A stretch of DNA of 64,000 nt from Sweltsa coloradensis (GCA_024449915.1 JAMZAV010003266.1:129501-193500); one strand, 5' to 3'; positions 1 through 11,813 are shown, numbered from the stretch's first letter. The notes: generated from the sequence alone by a model not told the origin. Program-made: numbers and translations.

Positions 1-1593
1 TAACGTATAACTTGTATAATTTCAATATATTTTTGCAAGTGTTTTTTTCCTTTATAATGGTGAAAAATGCTCTTAATTAATTACAAACATTACTAATTTT
101 ATTGCCTACTTTGAAATTCGTGTCACATTATTTAATCAATTAATATAATTATTATTATTAGTAGAATAGTAAGACCCATCGTGGAGCCTAGTTTTATTTC
201 AATTTATATTACAAAATCTACATTATTTCAAATTTTTATGCTGGTATCACATTTTTGCACTATAGTTAGTAATCTTTACTCGCACTACAGTCCAATCCAC
301 AGTACAACTCACCAACAATTGTGTCCCAGACGCTCACAACTCCGTTCGGAAAAATGCGAAAAGTCTAAATAATCCTGCATTGCATCAATATAAATTTACT
401 AAAGATTCTAAATAATAAAACCTGGACAAAGTTAAAAGTTTCATGACATATCTTCCCTTTAAAGGGTTACAGATGCACAAAAACGCTCTTCCTACATATC
501 AGGCTGATTTCTTACTATTTCTCAGATTTTTAATTTTAATTATTTTGCCAAAACCAATAACAGCCGTCTGATTGCACGAAGTACTATCACTAGTTCTGCT
601 GAAATAGAGCATCTCGTTGTGCACTGCCATAGATATTGAACACCTATAGTAGGCCATACATCCGCATCATTAATCGCATTCCGTGACAATTTGGGCCATT
701 TTTGAATCTGGCAGTTTGCATGTTGAAGTATATGGGAGCCCAAATAGTTCTCAAGGTGCGTCATGTAGACGGAGGGTAGGTTGAGCACTATTATCCCTTA
801 ACACCAAATAATAGCTTATATTTCCTTATGCATGACTGTCCTTATAGTTTCCTGTTTTGCATTCTTATCATGCACAAGCTAAAACCATAATCAAAAATCC
901 AGAATAACTGTTATTGCATTAAAAAGGATAAAGTAAAAACGCCAATCGCCATCTTAACTATGGTAAAAATTGACGCTTCCATTTGCTATGCTTGCGTCTG
1001 TGCTGACGTATTGAGACTGCGAATCGTAGTGCTACTATAGGTGTTAATCTATGTCACCGCTGTATCCTGATGATGAACGTTGCTGCTTGATGTGTCACAA
1101 CTAACACCAACGACGATTCCAAAAAGCACATTTGTTTCGCATCCGTTGGAGATCTCTGGATGATAACCTTGATGTATTCAGATCACCTTCGAATAATTTT
1201 CCAGGAATCGCTTTCTTGAAATTGTAACATTCTCCGGAATTAATATACATTGGTATCCTGAACCAATCACGCGGTTTTACAACTGTCAATAACCTTCAAC
1301 GAGCTCATTGCAGAATCAACGTCAACTGACCAAGACTTCACAAATTGTCAATAAAGATATCCATCTTTATTATTAAATAATCGACTTATCGATATTATGA
1401 TTTTGATATTGTGCATTTGTTGTGAGTACAATTGAATCGTGACTGTGTCCATTCCCAAATCAAACAAGGCGCCGATTTTATAATATATCGTTATCGAATA
1501 TAATTTTATTTTCTCGAATATAATTTAATTAACTCTTTTTATAAAGAACTTTTAATATCTGGAAACCGGCTATATTCTTTGTTGCCTAGTTTG
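1..1593. other. Unassigned AT-rich sequence
   Basis: No recognisable coding domain, RNA gene or copy of the window's repeat families was found here. Open frames are short (at most about 80 codons) and have no recognisable motif. A stretch near 1530-1570 resembles sequence near 3680-3715 and is probably the left part of a diverged tandem duplication. Confidence 0.5.
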
Positions 1594-1970
1594 CCCCGTC
1601 TTCAGCCCGGGGTAGAAGTGGCCCAAGAGCATGGCTCTGGCTAATCGTTAAAGGCGATTCAGAGAAAAAAGTCCACCTCGCAAACATCCGCTGTATGATG
1701 GGTAGTATTCTTACTCTCCCGAAAATACAAGGCGACTTCTGGCAATCGTACGATCGGGTACCAATAGCCCCCTTCTTGCCGACCCCTCACGACGGATGAC
1801 GACAATGACGAACCGCTGACGTGAGAACACCCCCTTTCCTCCCCTTTACCCGGGCTGGTTCTAGACCATTTGGGCCTCTCTCCCCCCCCCCCCCTAGGTT
1901 AGAGTGGATGCATTAATGACCTAACGGTTGAGGCGTCCTTATTCAAATAACAAAATCAACAAATAAACCA
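1594..1970 (+). repeat. SINE-A copy, near full length, diverged
   Basis: The SINE-A parts appear in order: a 'cccggggtag' head, the cargo-free body with 'cacctcgcaaacatc', the hairpin-forming GTCG/CGAC region, 'tggctggttcta', a C-run, and the tail 'gacctaacggttg'. Many single-base insertions relative to other copies suggest age or poor consensus. Confidence 0.75.
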
Positions 1971-2029
1971 AGAGTATTTGTTCCTTTTTATTTATGGATA
2001 CTATATATTTCTTTCTGATATAGCCTTTT

Positions 2030-2312
2030 CTTACTGAAGAGTACCCTATGATCAGGACTTTTAATCTAACTCAAGATATGGATCATATATAAGCGACAGA
2101 CTTTTCAACCTTTCTCTTCTATGCATTTGTTTTAAACCATGTTAACTGTCACAAACTTTGAATTTTTTCCAATGTAAAGAATTACTCTCTTGCTATGACT
2201 ATAAATTTCTTTAACTTATTTATTTTATAAACTCGAACACACAAATTAAAATAATACTCACAATAGATGTGTATCCGTTGAAGCGTCCCTAGTTTCTCCA
2301 CGTTCGTTCTTA
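2030..2312 (+). repeat. LINE-B 3' end, degenerate
   Basis: AT-rich 3' UTR-like sequence leads to 'ccgttgaagcgtccctag' and a 'tttctccacgt' terminus. The same block recurs at 3770-4056 with similar flanks, so both belong to a local duplication. Confidence 0.6.
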
Positions 2313-2639
2313 TCTTATGTCTATACGGTCTGTGTCGTGTTCCGACACCGCCTTTTGGCAATCCTGACAAGTATAACCGGGGTTTCTTCGGTCGTTGGAT
2401 TAAAATTCATTCAAGGGATTTAGTCCTCTTAACATGCCCTCTGCCATTCTCTCATCCTGTCACAGTTAGCACTATCCTTTCATTGAAGTGGGATGGAACT
2501 GGAACTGGAAGTTGGGTGGGGTGGGTGAGGGGGATGGGGCTAGAACAGGCTACACGTGAGATTCTGCTTCCCTAAAAGTCACGCTAACGAAGATGACTCA
2601 ACACACTCACACATCCACCCTGGAATATTCAGTTTTATT

Positions 2640-2993
2640 TCTGTTTAATTACCAAACACAATATAAACCTCAAAATATAATATTTTAATTTAAAGAAATT
2701 GGCAAGAATCAATTATGATAAGTTAAACGTTCTTTTTTTTTAGAATTTCTTTCAAGTTTTTTTTTCAAATAAAACAAATTTTCATTATCATCAAAAACAA
2801 TTATTTTTTATTATCAATGAATATTTTCTTTCTTTTTTCCAATACGATCATCTCCATCATTATCTTTTTCTTTTATTATTAAAAAAACATATAATCATCA
2901 ACACACTTAAACTCATTTCATTTACAAGATTCACGTGCGCAATATGACCTAACCGGTGGCGCAGCCCCTAGTTTTCTCACGTCGTCATTGTCT
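2640..2993 (+). repeat. LINE-B 3' end
   Basis: An AT-rich UTR with 'ataatcatcaacacac' is followed by the diagnostic tail 'gcaatatgacctaaccggt' and 'ctcacgtcgtc'. It is 5' truncated with no coding part. It is parallel to the copy at 4330-4677. Confidence 0.7.
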
Positions 2994-3221
2994 TCCGTTA
3001 TTTGTATAATTTTCGGGCAAATCCGCCTGCACTTGTACGAAATTCACGACGACAACGCGCCTGCTAACACGAACTAATGACAAACTGACAAAGACGTACG
3101 AAGGCAACCGTCGTGAGAACAACCCCTTTCATCCTCCTACCTCGGGCTGGTTCCTGACAGCAAATTTATCTAATAAATACACATTTTATAAAACAATATA
3201 ATTAGTACACACAGAAAAAAA

Positions 3222-3606
3222 AAACGCCTTGGTCCATGGGTAGAGCAGAGGCTCTGATAATCGTAAAAGGCGATTCAAGAGAAAAAGTCCACCTCGCAAA
3301 CATCACACACCACTAGTACCGAGGGAAATTATAATATTTTTCTCCCCGAAACTATAGGCGAGCTCTGCAATCGTCGTCGGGGACCCTGCCCCCTTCCTTG
3401 ACGACCCCTGGCGATCGATGACAATGACAACAACGAACGATTACAAATGACGATGACGACCGCGACGTGAGAAACCCCCTTCCTGCCTCTTATACCCGTG
3501 GCTGGGTCTGACAGCATGGGTCCCCTCCTCCCCCCCCCCCCTATAGACTAGAGTGTGCATTTATGCCTTACGGTTGACGCGTCCCTGATCCAAATAAATC
3601 AAAAAC
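3222..3606 (+). repeat. SINE-A copy, near full length
   Basis: The head, the 'gaggcgagctctg'-type core ('aggcgagctctgcaatcg'), the hairpin arms, 'gtggctggg', a C-run and the tail 'gccttacggttgacgcg' are all present. The copy sits in the second unit of a diverged tandem duplication. Confidence 0.75.
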
Positions 3607-3769
3607 CTATTTCATATATATCTTTGTTTAAACTATAATTACACTTTCTCCCAATATTATTTAGTAAACATCTTTATAAAAAGAACTTTTTCTTATCTGG
3701 AAACACTGCTTGATCTTATTACTTTTTTTAAAAATTTAGATTATACTATTATAAATATTCATTCTGGAT

Positions 3770-4056
3770 TAGCCTTCTCCCACTGAAGAGTACACGATGA
3801 ATTCAGGGATTAATCTACCCAGATACGCTCATATTTAACGGCGACAGACTTTCAACCTTTCCTCATTCTATTTAATTTGTTGAACCATTTACTGTCAAAT
3901 ACTTAGATTTGTTTTTCTAATTAATAGATTTAGTCTTCTTGTTTTTACTATAACTCCCATCTTTAATTTTTATTTTAATAACCGAAAACAAAATTAAATA
4001 TAATCATCAACAAATTGTATTCGGTTTGAAGGTCCCTATTTTTTCACGTCGTCCTT
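3770..4056 (+). repeat. LINE-B 3' end, degenerate
   Basis: It carries 'cagactttcaacctttcc', the UTR, 'cggtttgaaggtccctat' and 'ttcacgtcgtcc'. It is paralogous to 2030-2312. Confidence 0.6.
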
Positions 4057-4329
4057 TATAACTCCCGCCCGGTGTGCAATTCCCGACTTAAATATAACCG
4101 GGTTTCTTTCGGTCGTTTGATTAGAATGCAATGCAAGGGGTTGAGTCCTCTTAAACTGCCCTCTGACATCCTTAATCCCCCTCACAGCTATCCTTTACAT
4201 GGAACGGGAACGTGGGGGGGGGGTGCGGATGGGAGTTTTATAACTGGTTGGAAGTGAGATTTTGGCTTCCCCCTGAAAGTCACGCTAACGAGAAAGACTA
4301 ACACTCACCAACATCCAAACACCACCTGG

Positions 4330-4677
4330 AACTTAAAGAGTTGTTTCTTTTACTTCCAAACACAATAAACCCTAAATAAAATATTTGATTCAGAACAGCA
4401 AGAAATCAATTATCCAAAAGTTATCGTACTTTCTGCATTTCTCATTCATGTTTTTTGTTCAACATTCCAAGTCACTCATAACATTTATTTTATATCAATA
4501 AAAATATTTCATTCTCTTTCCAATACTACATCTTCATCATTAATCTTTCTTGTTAAATATAAGAAAACAATTACAATCATCAAACACCTGACTGACTCAT
4601 CCTCATCTTGCTTTCATTACCACCAGGCGCACATAATGACATAGACCGGTTGAAGCGCCCTAGTTTATTACGTCGCA
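4330..4677 (+). repeat. LINE-B 3' end
   Basis: UTR with 'caatcatcaaacacc', then 'agaccggttgaagcgcccta' and 'ttacgtcgc'. It is paralogous to 2640-2993. Confidence 0.65.
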
Positions 4678-4745
4678 ATAGCACAGAGTGTTGTTAATAG
4701 TGTCTTATTCCGGTAGTAGACTGAGTGCGGGTACTTTGATTATAA

Positions 4746-4945
4746 GAGGAATAATATAATAATAATATAATAATAATATATAATATAATCATAATAATAA
4801 TAATAATAATAAAATAATAATAATAATAATAATATTATCATATAATAATAATAATAATATAGATAATGAAAAAATCATAATAATAATAATAATAATATAA
4901 TAATAGTAAATTAGTATATTGTAATAATAATCAATAATAATAATC
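4746..4945. repeat. (TAA)n/(ATA)n microsatellite, imperfect
   Basis: About 200 bases of TAA-phase repeats with interruptions. It lies just before another LINE-B tail. Confidence 0.9.
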
Positions 4946-5043
4946 AAACACACCATTAACTCATATAGTTCAATTTGTTATAACACAGGCGTGCGCATAT
5001 GACCCTAAACCGGTTTAAGCGCCCTAGTTTCCTCACGTCGTCG
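4938..5043 (+). repeat. LINE-B 3' tail, short copy
   Basis: It contains 'atcaaacacaccattaactc' followed by 'ctaaaccggtttaagcgccc' and 'ctcacgtcgtcg'. It is severely 5' truncated and abuts the TAA microsatellite. Confidence 0.75.
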
Positions 5044-5559
5044 TTTTTTGAGTTTCTTGTCGTGTGAACGTTTTGTTTTGTTTTTTTTTGTCTTCCCCCC
5101 CAAAAATGCGCCCCCCTGTGCATCCCCTATATCCCCCAGTTTCTCCCTCTTCTCTAGAACTCGACCACAATCTATTATCCCATTGAGACCTGTTCTCTTT
5201 CGAAGGCGCGTCTGCCGGAAATTAACCGACTTTACCCGACTATATTTATATAAATTACCTCTTTGTACATTCTACTAAATAACTCTTCCGACTTGTGCCG
5301 GTTGGGAGGTGTTGCCTTTGTTAGCACTCTTTGTCCGCCTGCTCCGCGTGTATTGAATACAGATAAGTTCCTTACATCAGATTATCTCTTTAGTTTGGGG
5401 GGGGGGTTACTATGTTAGCTTATGAGGTGCATTTCAGAGAGTGGGCCACGGATAGATTAAGTGTGCGGAGGGAGAAGGGGTTGCAATTGATGTAGTGGGT
5501 TGGTGCCTGACCTTTCTGTGTATTTACTCGTCATTCATTACCCTCGATAATCTCATTTT
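5044..5559. other. Unassigned sequence with T- and C-rich runs
   Basis: A 76-codon open frame begins at 5048 but it has low complexity and no recognisable motif, so it is not called as a gene. A G9 run occurs near 5398-5406. Confidence 0.45.
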
Positions 5560-5690
5560 TTTTATTTTTAAACTTAGAAAATAATATTCCATCAAACACC
5601 ACATAACTCATTTGATTAACTACAATCTCACAGGCAGTGCAACATGACCTAACCGGTTGAAGCGGCCCTCGTTTCCGTCCCGTCGTCTGT
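5560..5690 (+). repeat. LINE-B 3' tail
   Basis: It has 'cttagaaaataatattcc', 'atcaaacaccacataactc', and the tail 'catgacctaaccggttgaag' with a degenerate 'gtcccgtcgtc' terminus. Confidence 0.7.
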
Positions 5691-6034
5691 TTCCGCATTT
5701 AATCAAACTTGACCCACGGTCCGTGCCCACCAGGTCGCGTCACCGTCCTCTACCTGGTACAAGATGGCGCACTACAGATGACACAGACCACGACGTTGGG
5801 GGAACCACCAACCCCCGCTCATTCCCCTATACTCCCTTCCCTCTGTCCCTTTGCCTGAGCCGCCTGATTCCGCCCGGCCCCTGCCCCCGTCCACCTTTTC
5901 CGCATGCCCTCAACAAGCTTTGTGGCTGGTTCGACCAGGCACAAGCCTGTCCACGTGTCCGCGTCTCCCCCTTCATCCCTTACTATCCTCCCTTGGGAAT
6001 ATATAGTTATACACTAACTCATGAACGACATTAG
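5657..6034 (+). other. Unrecognised open frame, 125 codons
   Basis: This open frame is rich in Pro, Arg, Ser and His. It starts inside a LINE-B tail and ends beside another one. No domain or signal peptide was recognised and its composition follows the GC-rich segment it reads through. It is most likely a chance open frame; it is recorded because it is among the longer frames of this interval. Confidence 0.2.
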
Positions 6035-6075
6035 CCAGAAGCGCAATAGACCTAACAGTTGAACGCCCCTTAAAC
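6010..6075 (+). repeat. LINE-B-like tail, short
   Basis: 'gcgcaatagacctaacagtt' followed by 'gaacgcccc' matches the LINE-B tail with changes. Confidence 0.5.
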
Positions 6076-6162
6076 CTGGAAAACGTAAAAAATATCATTT
6101 CCCATTCCTGAAATTCACACCAAAATCCTCCTATAAACTTTTAAAAGCCACTTTAAAAAAAA

Positions 6163-6538
6163 ATTGGATTAAGGCGGTCAGCCGTAATGTCATAATCCCA
6201 CTCTAACCTAAGGAGGAGAGTAGGGGGGGGGGGGAGAGCCATGCTGGTCAGAAGCCAGCCACATGGTAAGGGGAGGCAAGGGTTCTCACGTCGCGGTCGT
6301 CATTGTCTTCGTCATCTTTCGTGGTGTCAATGTGGTCATCGTCTCGAGGGGGTCTCAAGGGAGGAGGCAAGGTTCCCACGACGATTGCCAGAGATCGCCT
6401 CTATATTTTCGGGGAGTTAAATCCTTACTTTATACTAGCTGATGTTTGCGATCATACGTTGGACCTTTTCTCTTGAATCGCCTTTACATAGGCAGGAACC
6501 ATGCTTCTGGGCCAAGTCTACCCCGGCGCCAGACGAGG
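6163..6538 (-). repeat. SINE-A copy in reverse orientation
   Basis: Read on the minus strand it shows the complete SINE-A order from 'ccggggtagacttggcccag' to the tail and 'ccttaatcc'. It is one of only two clear minus-strand SINE-A copies in the window. Confidence 0.8.
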
Positions 6539-6644
6539 ATAGAAACCACTTTAAGATTTCGTATTTAAAATGAAAATTACCTGTCAGCTCAATTGTGAAG
6601 GACCATGAAGGACATCTTAGTTGAGGTTTAATAGTCTCCTGCAT

Positions 6645-7395
6645 TTTTAAGATATATACTTGAATGTGCCAATTTGTTTCAATACTGATCATGGACACAC
6701 CGTAGCTGAGGAATCAAACACGCTGATCGGTCTGCTTAATGAAGCTGCCCAGACATTTCAATCTTGTTTTCGTTCCAGATGTCAAGAGTGGATACAAGCA
6801 CGATTGTTGTATTTGCGACAGCATCTTGGGATGTTTTGCAAAATACCAAATCGCGTAATGTGTTGCACACACTGACTTATAAATTTGTCCTCACTGCGTC
6901 CTCCGACTCTCACGTAGAGAAGAGGTGATATTGTCCAGTAAATCGTATAGGCCGCACACGTCTGAACTCACGATATCTCTTAACCTGAGAAAAGGTTATT
7001 CCCATGTGCAAACGTTATGTAACTTTAACCCTTGCATCATATGTTAGCAGAATGTACCAAATATGATGCCTTGCGCACTTGGTTTGATCTCTCCTAATCA
7101 TATGAGAACTTCTATCATATGAAAACGGCCACAAACTTTCTAAATTTTTCATTCAATTTATTATTTAAAAAAAATTAATTCACATCAATCACACATTCTT
7201 CCTGTTTTTTTCAATTCTTATTTATAAATCTGTTTCGCTATTACTATCATTCATTTCTATTAATGTATTATATTATATAAAACTTTTAAAACAATAATCA
7301 TCAACCCGCCATAAACGTTTTCATTAACTTTGAATATCTCAGGAGGCGCAATATGACCTATTCGGTTTGATGCGCCTTTGTTTAGTTTAAACCTA
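6645..7395 (+). pseudogene. LINE-B 3' end with RNase H remnant
   Basis: Between about 6690 and 6890 the sequence matches the RNase H coding part seen intact at 33072-33407, including 'aacacgctgatcggtctgct' and 'ccagatgtcaagagtgg', but with frameshifts. The Cys/His knuckle region, AT-rich UTR and tail ('caatatgacctattcggttt') follow. It is a dead 5'-truncated copy. Confidence 0.75.
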
Positions 7396-7399
7396 TCGC

Positions 7400-7702
7400 A
7401 ATCATCAGGTGAATCAGCTAGTAAGAGCGGAGTATCTTACTCCCCAAACTAGAGGCGAGCTCTGGCAATCGTCGTCGGGGACCTTGCCCCCTTCCCTTGA
7501 CGACCCCCGGCGACGATGAAAATGACACAACGAACAATGACAAAGACGATGACGACCGCGACGTGAGAAACCCTCCTTCCTCCGCTTACCCGTGGCTGAT
7601 TCTGACCAGCATGGGCTCCGCCTCCCAACCCCCCTTAGGCTAGAGTGGTGCATTATGACCTAACGGTTGACGCGTCCTTAATCCAAATAAACCAAACCAA
7701 AC
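7400..7702 (+). repeat. SINE-A copy, 5' truncated
   Basis: It starts in the 'atcagctagtaagagcggag' part and runs through the hairpin, triplet-rich segment, 'gtggctgattctgaccagc' and tail to 'aataaaccaaacc'. Confidence 0.85.
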
Positions 7703-7752
7703 CGTCGAGATCAGCAAATACAGTTTCCATTATTACTCTTGCACTTCCTCTA

Positions 7753-7755
<3 letters not shown>

Positions 7756-7787
<32 letters not shown>

Positions 7788-7788
7788 T
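7756..7788. repeat. (TTA)n microsatellite at the 3' end of the R4/Dong-like LINE
   Basis: About 33 bases of TTA repeat lie directly beyond the 3' end of the minus-strand LINE. Read with that element this is a (TAA)n tract, the known target type of Dong elements. Confidence 0.85.
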
Positions 7789-7944
7789 CTTTTATTAACC
7801 AATATGAACATTACATAATGGGTTGTTAAGAACTTTCACCAGAGATAGACCACATCCCTAAGGTCAAACCACTAATACAAAACCATTAAATATACATGAC
7901 ATTAAAAAATACAATACATACAAGAAATAACTGAAACAATGTCT

Positions 7945-8460
7945 TCATACTAAAACTTTGTGTAGTATATGGGCGGTTCCTAATAATGCTGCCATTTGAA
8001 GCTCTGGAGTCCAGTGATTGCCAGAGATATGTTGGAGGTTCTCTTCAAAACTTCTTCCAATTGTCCCACAAGCTCCAATTATAATGGGAACAACCTTACA
8101 ACTGACATTCCACATTCGTTGAATTTCTATTTGAAGGTCTCGATATCTTGTGCGTTTCTCTGCTTCCTTTAATACTATGTTGCGGTCTGATGGAATAGCT
8201 ACATCGATGATCAAACATTTTTTAGTCTCTTTGTTTTTAACAACAATGTCTGGTTTGTTGTGAAGAACCTTTCGATCAGTGATTATTTGCTCATTCCACA
8301 ATATGGTCACATTACCATTGTCAACTACTTGCTCTGGTTTATGCATGTACCATTTGTCAGAAGTTTCGATGTTATAACTTCTACAAATGTTTCCAATGCA
8401 AATATGCCCCAACCTTATCATGTCGATCAATGTATTCCGTTTTTTGCTAAGACCGGGCAT
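7945..8460 (-). pseudogene. C-terminal restriction-like endonuclease segment of the R4/Dong-like LINE
   Basis: This 171-codon open segment carries the RLE signature: a Lys-Pro-Asp-Ile motif (KPDIVV) followed about 14 residues later by an Asp in LIIDVAIPSD, matching the PD-X-D arrangement of R2-type endonucleases. Downstream are VPIIIGACG and a C-terminal ALLGTAHILHKVL that are typical of this family's end. In live elements it makes the first-strand nick for target-primed reverse transcription. The Cys-rich knuckle CRLC...H..SGCP is encoded just upstream in the same direction (about 8460-8560), slightly out of register. Confidence 0.75.
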
Positions 8461-8596
8461 CCAGAAATAATGTGCTCCACGCTTTCTTCATAAAGCTTAC
8501 ACAAACGACACTTGTCATCTACTTCGAGTTTGAGAATTCTTTTTTCGTAACTTTTTGTTCTTAAGGGCTTGATCTTGTGCAGCTACAATAAGACTT

Positions 8597-8867
8597 TCAG
8601 GTTTCACCTTTGTGATTACTTTTGCCCAGCCACTTATTGGTTTGATCTTGGTCAATATGTGGTTGCTCCATGCGTGTAATATATTGTCCATGCAAAGGTT
8701 TAGACTTCCAGCAACTTATTAGATCTTCCTGGATAATATTCTTAATTTTCTTCTTGATAACCTTGACCTTGTTAGTGATGGACCCATTGATCTGATTAAT
8801 ATCGGTTAATTCCATACCTGATTGAAACTTGTTGCTTAACTTAATGATAGATTTCTCATAGCTTTGG
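8597..8867 (-). pseudogene. R4/Dong-like LINE, segment between RT and zinc knuckle
   Basis: The open segment includes MELTDINQINGSI and QPHIDQDQTNKWL, which in such elements lies between the RT thumb and the knuckle. Its upstream continuation (YEKSIIKLSNKF) reaches the SINE-A boundary. Across the SINE the reading frame resumes at 9232 with no lost codons apart from a short duplication. Confidence 0.65.
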
Positions 8868-9229
8868 TAGAATTGGCCCAGAGCATGGCTCTGCTAATCG
8901 TAAAAGGCGATTCAAGAGAAAAAGTCCACCTCGCAAACATCAGCTAGTTCGAGCAGAGTATCTTGTTATATCTCCCCGAAACTAGAGGCGAGCTCTGGCA
9001 ATCGTCGTCGGGGACCTTGCCCCCTTCCCTTGACGACCCCCCGGCGACGATGACAATGACACAACGAACTATGACAAAGACGATGACGACCGCGACGTGA
9101 GAAACCCCCATTCCTCCCCTTATACGTGGCTGGTTCTGACCAGCATGGGCCCTTCCTCCCCCCCTTAAGCTAGAGTGGTGCATTATGACCTAACGGTTGA
9201 CGCGTCCTTAATCCAAATAAACAAAAACT
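8868..9229 (+). repeat. SINE-A copy inserted in the R4/Dong-like LINE
   Basis: It begins at 'ggtagaattggcccag' and ends at 'aaataaacaaaaa'. Left flank 'ctcatagct' and right flank 'ctagactcatg' rebuild the LINE reading frame (Glu-His-Glu-Ser-Ser-Tyr-Glu) when joined, with a duplication of about 2 bp. This pins both ends of the SINE. Confidence 0.9.
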
Positions 9230-9231
9230 AG

Positions 9232-10196
9232 ACTCATGTTCTTGAACCATTCTAATAAATTTGTCATCTTCTTTACCTTCTATGTATAAACTTAAACCAA
9301 TCATTGCTGTTTTGTATGACCCCTCTAGATGAGTTATTCCGCGACCTCCATTCTTCCTTGCGATATACAGTCTTTCTACGTCCACTCGTGGATGGTGCAT
9401 TCCGTTTATTGTCAACAGTTTTCTTGTTTTTCGAATCTAATCTCTTAAGTTCTTCAATGCTCCAATCTAATATCCCAAAGCTATATTATATTACTGGCAT
9501 AGCAAATTGACCAATTGCAATAGTTTTATTTCGTCCGTTCAATTTACTTTCAAGTATTAATCTTTGGCGTTGTTTGTATTCTTTGCTCAATTTATCTTTC
9601 ATTAATGTATGCTGAACACCGTTACCTTCTCTACTCCAAGATATTTATAATTTTGATTCTTGACCAATGTCCTCAATAGTGATATGCTCGTCAAGTTGGA
9701 TGTTTTCACTTGAGACAATCTTCCTCTTTTGAATGTCGCTTTCTTGCACTTCTCGATTCCAAATTCCATACAAATGTCGTCACTGAAAGTTTTGACGATA
9801 TTTAGTAAAATACTAAGTTCTTCGTCATTTTTGCAATTAATTTTAATCGTCCATGTACAGAAGATGCAAGACTTCATCTTCATTTGGCAATAATACATAC
9901 CCCAAACCTGCGTCATTGAGGCACTTTGTCAAAGGAAACAAGCTCATGCAGAATAGAAGTGGCGATAACGAATCACCCTGAAATATTCCTCGTTGTATGT
10001 GAACATTACTTGATACGATTTCTTCGGTCTCCGTTCTTATTTCATACTTGCATTCCAATGTAGCATCATAATTTGCAGAAGTTGACAACAATTGGGCTGA
10101 CCTTATCATTTCCAATACTTTTAATATCCAACTATGTGGCACACTATCAATTGCTTTCTTGTAATCAATCCAACCTACGCTAAGATTCTTCTGCCT
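9232..10196 (-). pseudogene. R4/Dong-like reverse transcriptase, palm and thumb
   Basis: In order: the palm segment KKAIDSVPHSWI, motif B (GIFQGDSLSPLLFC), and the catalytic box LLYMDD near 9845-9860. Thumb-region segments follow (YKYLGVE, then TINGMHHPRVDVERLYIARK). At least three frameshifts separate these open pieces, for example after YLGVE and before the MHHPR segment. The enzyme would have copied the element RNA at the nicked target. Confidence 0.75.
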
Positions 10197-10205
10197 CTGT
10201 TTTAC

Positions 10206-10705
10206 TCTCACGTAGAGAAAGAGGTGTATTGTCTAGAATTCGTATAGGCCATACACGCCTAACACACGGATATCTCTTAACCAGAGAAAAGGTTATTCCC
10301 ATATGTGACACATGTGATGTACCTTTAACCGTGCATCATATGCTAGCAGAATGTGCCAAATATGATGCATTGCGCACGCAATTTGATCTCTCCCAATCAT
10401 ATGAAGAACTCCTATCATATGATAACGGCGACAAACTTTCTAAATTTCTCATCCATTGTAATCTATTTAACAAAATTTAATTCACATCTTACACATTTGT
10501 TTCTTTTCTTTATTTTCATTTACATACATAACTTTTATTTTGCTATTACTTTCTTCATCATCAATTTATTTTGTTATTTATACACTTAGAAAACAATCTA
10601 ATCATCAAACATACCTGCATTCACTCTTCTCATTTCCTTTCATTCACAGGCGGCGCAATATGACCTAACCGGTTGAAGCGCCCTAGTTTCTCACGTCGTC
10701 GTCGT
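10206..10705 (+). repeat. LINE-B copy inserted in the R4/Dong-like LINE, with target-site duplication
   Basis: It starts at 'tctcacgtagagaaagagg' and ends in 'cacgtcgtcgtcgt'. Flanks are 'ctgttttac' (10197-10205) and 'ctgtttac' (10706-10713), an 8-9 bp target-site duplication. Removing the insert and one duplicate restores an uninterrupted LINE frame (Asn-Cys-Lys-Gln-Arg-Gln-Lys). A reading frame at 10229-10480 encodes the C-terminal knuckle (CDTCDVPLTVHHMLAEC) of LINE-B. This copy best defines the LINE-B 3' terminus. Confidence 0.9.
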
Positions 10706-10713
10706 CTGTTTAC

Positions 10714-11398
10714 AATTTTCCATTATAGCTTTACTCAACAGAAGATGATCCTTACTTCCATACGTATTTCTACAACAACCTTTTTGCTCTAATGGCATTA
10801 CATTATTTGTAGCTAAAAACACTTGCATTCGTTCAGTTATTATTGACGTTAAGATTTTATACATTGTAGGTAAACATGTGATAGGTCTATAATTTTTTGG
10901 TTGTTCAGTTTGTGCAGACTTTGGTAACAAATACGTAACCCCTGTGGTCAACCATACTGGTGCGTCTTCAGGATGAACTAAAGCATTATTAAGCAAAGTT
11001 ACTAGAATAGTATGAGTGGATGTCAGTTGTTTTAGCCAAAAGTTAGATAATTTGTCTGGCCCTGGTGCTTTCCAGCTAGAACTTTTCCGAAGGGAACTAG
11101 ACAAATCACCCAATGTAATTTCTTCCCAATTCATATCCGGAGAATCAGCACAATCCAATTCTTGATGTTGAATCCATTTAGCTTCTGAATTATGCTTTTT
11201 GTTATCTTCCCAGATTGATTTCCCAAAAAATTCTATTTCATCTTTTGTTGGTGATTTTTTTATTTCAATGTTTTTTTTTCCAAGCTCTCTGTAGAATTTA
11301 TTTCCATTTTCTGAGAAAAGTTTATTTTGTCTAAATTGCAGTGTTCTTTTTGTGTATCTTCTTATTCTCTGAGCTTTTGCCTGGATCTTCTGTTTCAA
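10714..11398 (-). pseudogene. R4/Dong-like reverse transcriptase, fingers and early palm
   Basis: The open segment includes the family hallmark WKAPGPDKLSNFWLK, then TYLLPKS, NYRPITCLPTMYKILT and ITERMQ. It ends near LLLSKAIMENCK at the LINE-B insertion. Upstream it is Lys/Arg rich (QAKAQRIRRYTKRT), as in the N-terminal extension of RLE-type LINEs. Confidence 0.8.
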
Positions 11399-11606
11399 AT
11401 TGCTCTTCTACTTGAACCGCATCTTGTGAATTGTGTATAATATACTTTTCAAAAAGTTGTCGTTTCTTTACAGTAAGTTTATACGAATGATTAATTTTAG
11501 TTCTTTATTTCATGAAACAAGGATAGGTCTTTCCGCCATGAATCAATTTGTTTTTAATTCGTATTTTCACTTTGGTGTAATACGACTGTTATTTTAAAAG
11601 TGATTG

Positions 11607-11813
11607 TTATTTTTTCACAAGCTTGTCTGTAATAACTGAGGCCGTTCCATAAAGTACATGATTAAGGCTTGTTATGTCTATTGGATGCAATTTAACAATA
11701 ATTCTGTCTAAAACAGCGTTAGCATTTGAGATTAATTGTTCTGCTTTTTTGTTTAATCTTATTTTAGCGAGGCGTTCACGGGAGTTATGGAATAATTTTG
11801 AATTTGTATCCAT
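11607..11813 (-). pseudogene. R4/Dong-like LINE, N-terminal linker segment
   Basis: A 68-codon open segment (SRERLAKIRLNKKAEQ, LHPIDITSLNHVLYGTA) lies between the N-terminal domain and the RT. The position and the ITSLNHVLYGTA pattern fit the linker seen in R2DM-like proteins of invertebrates. The intervening 11400-11606 is decayed. Confidence 0.55.
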
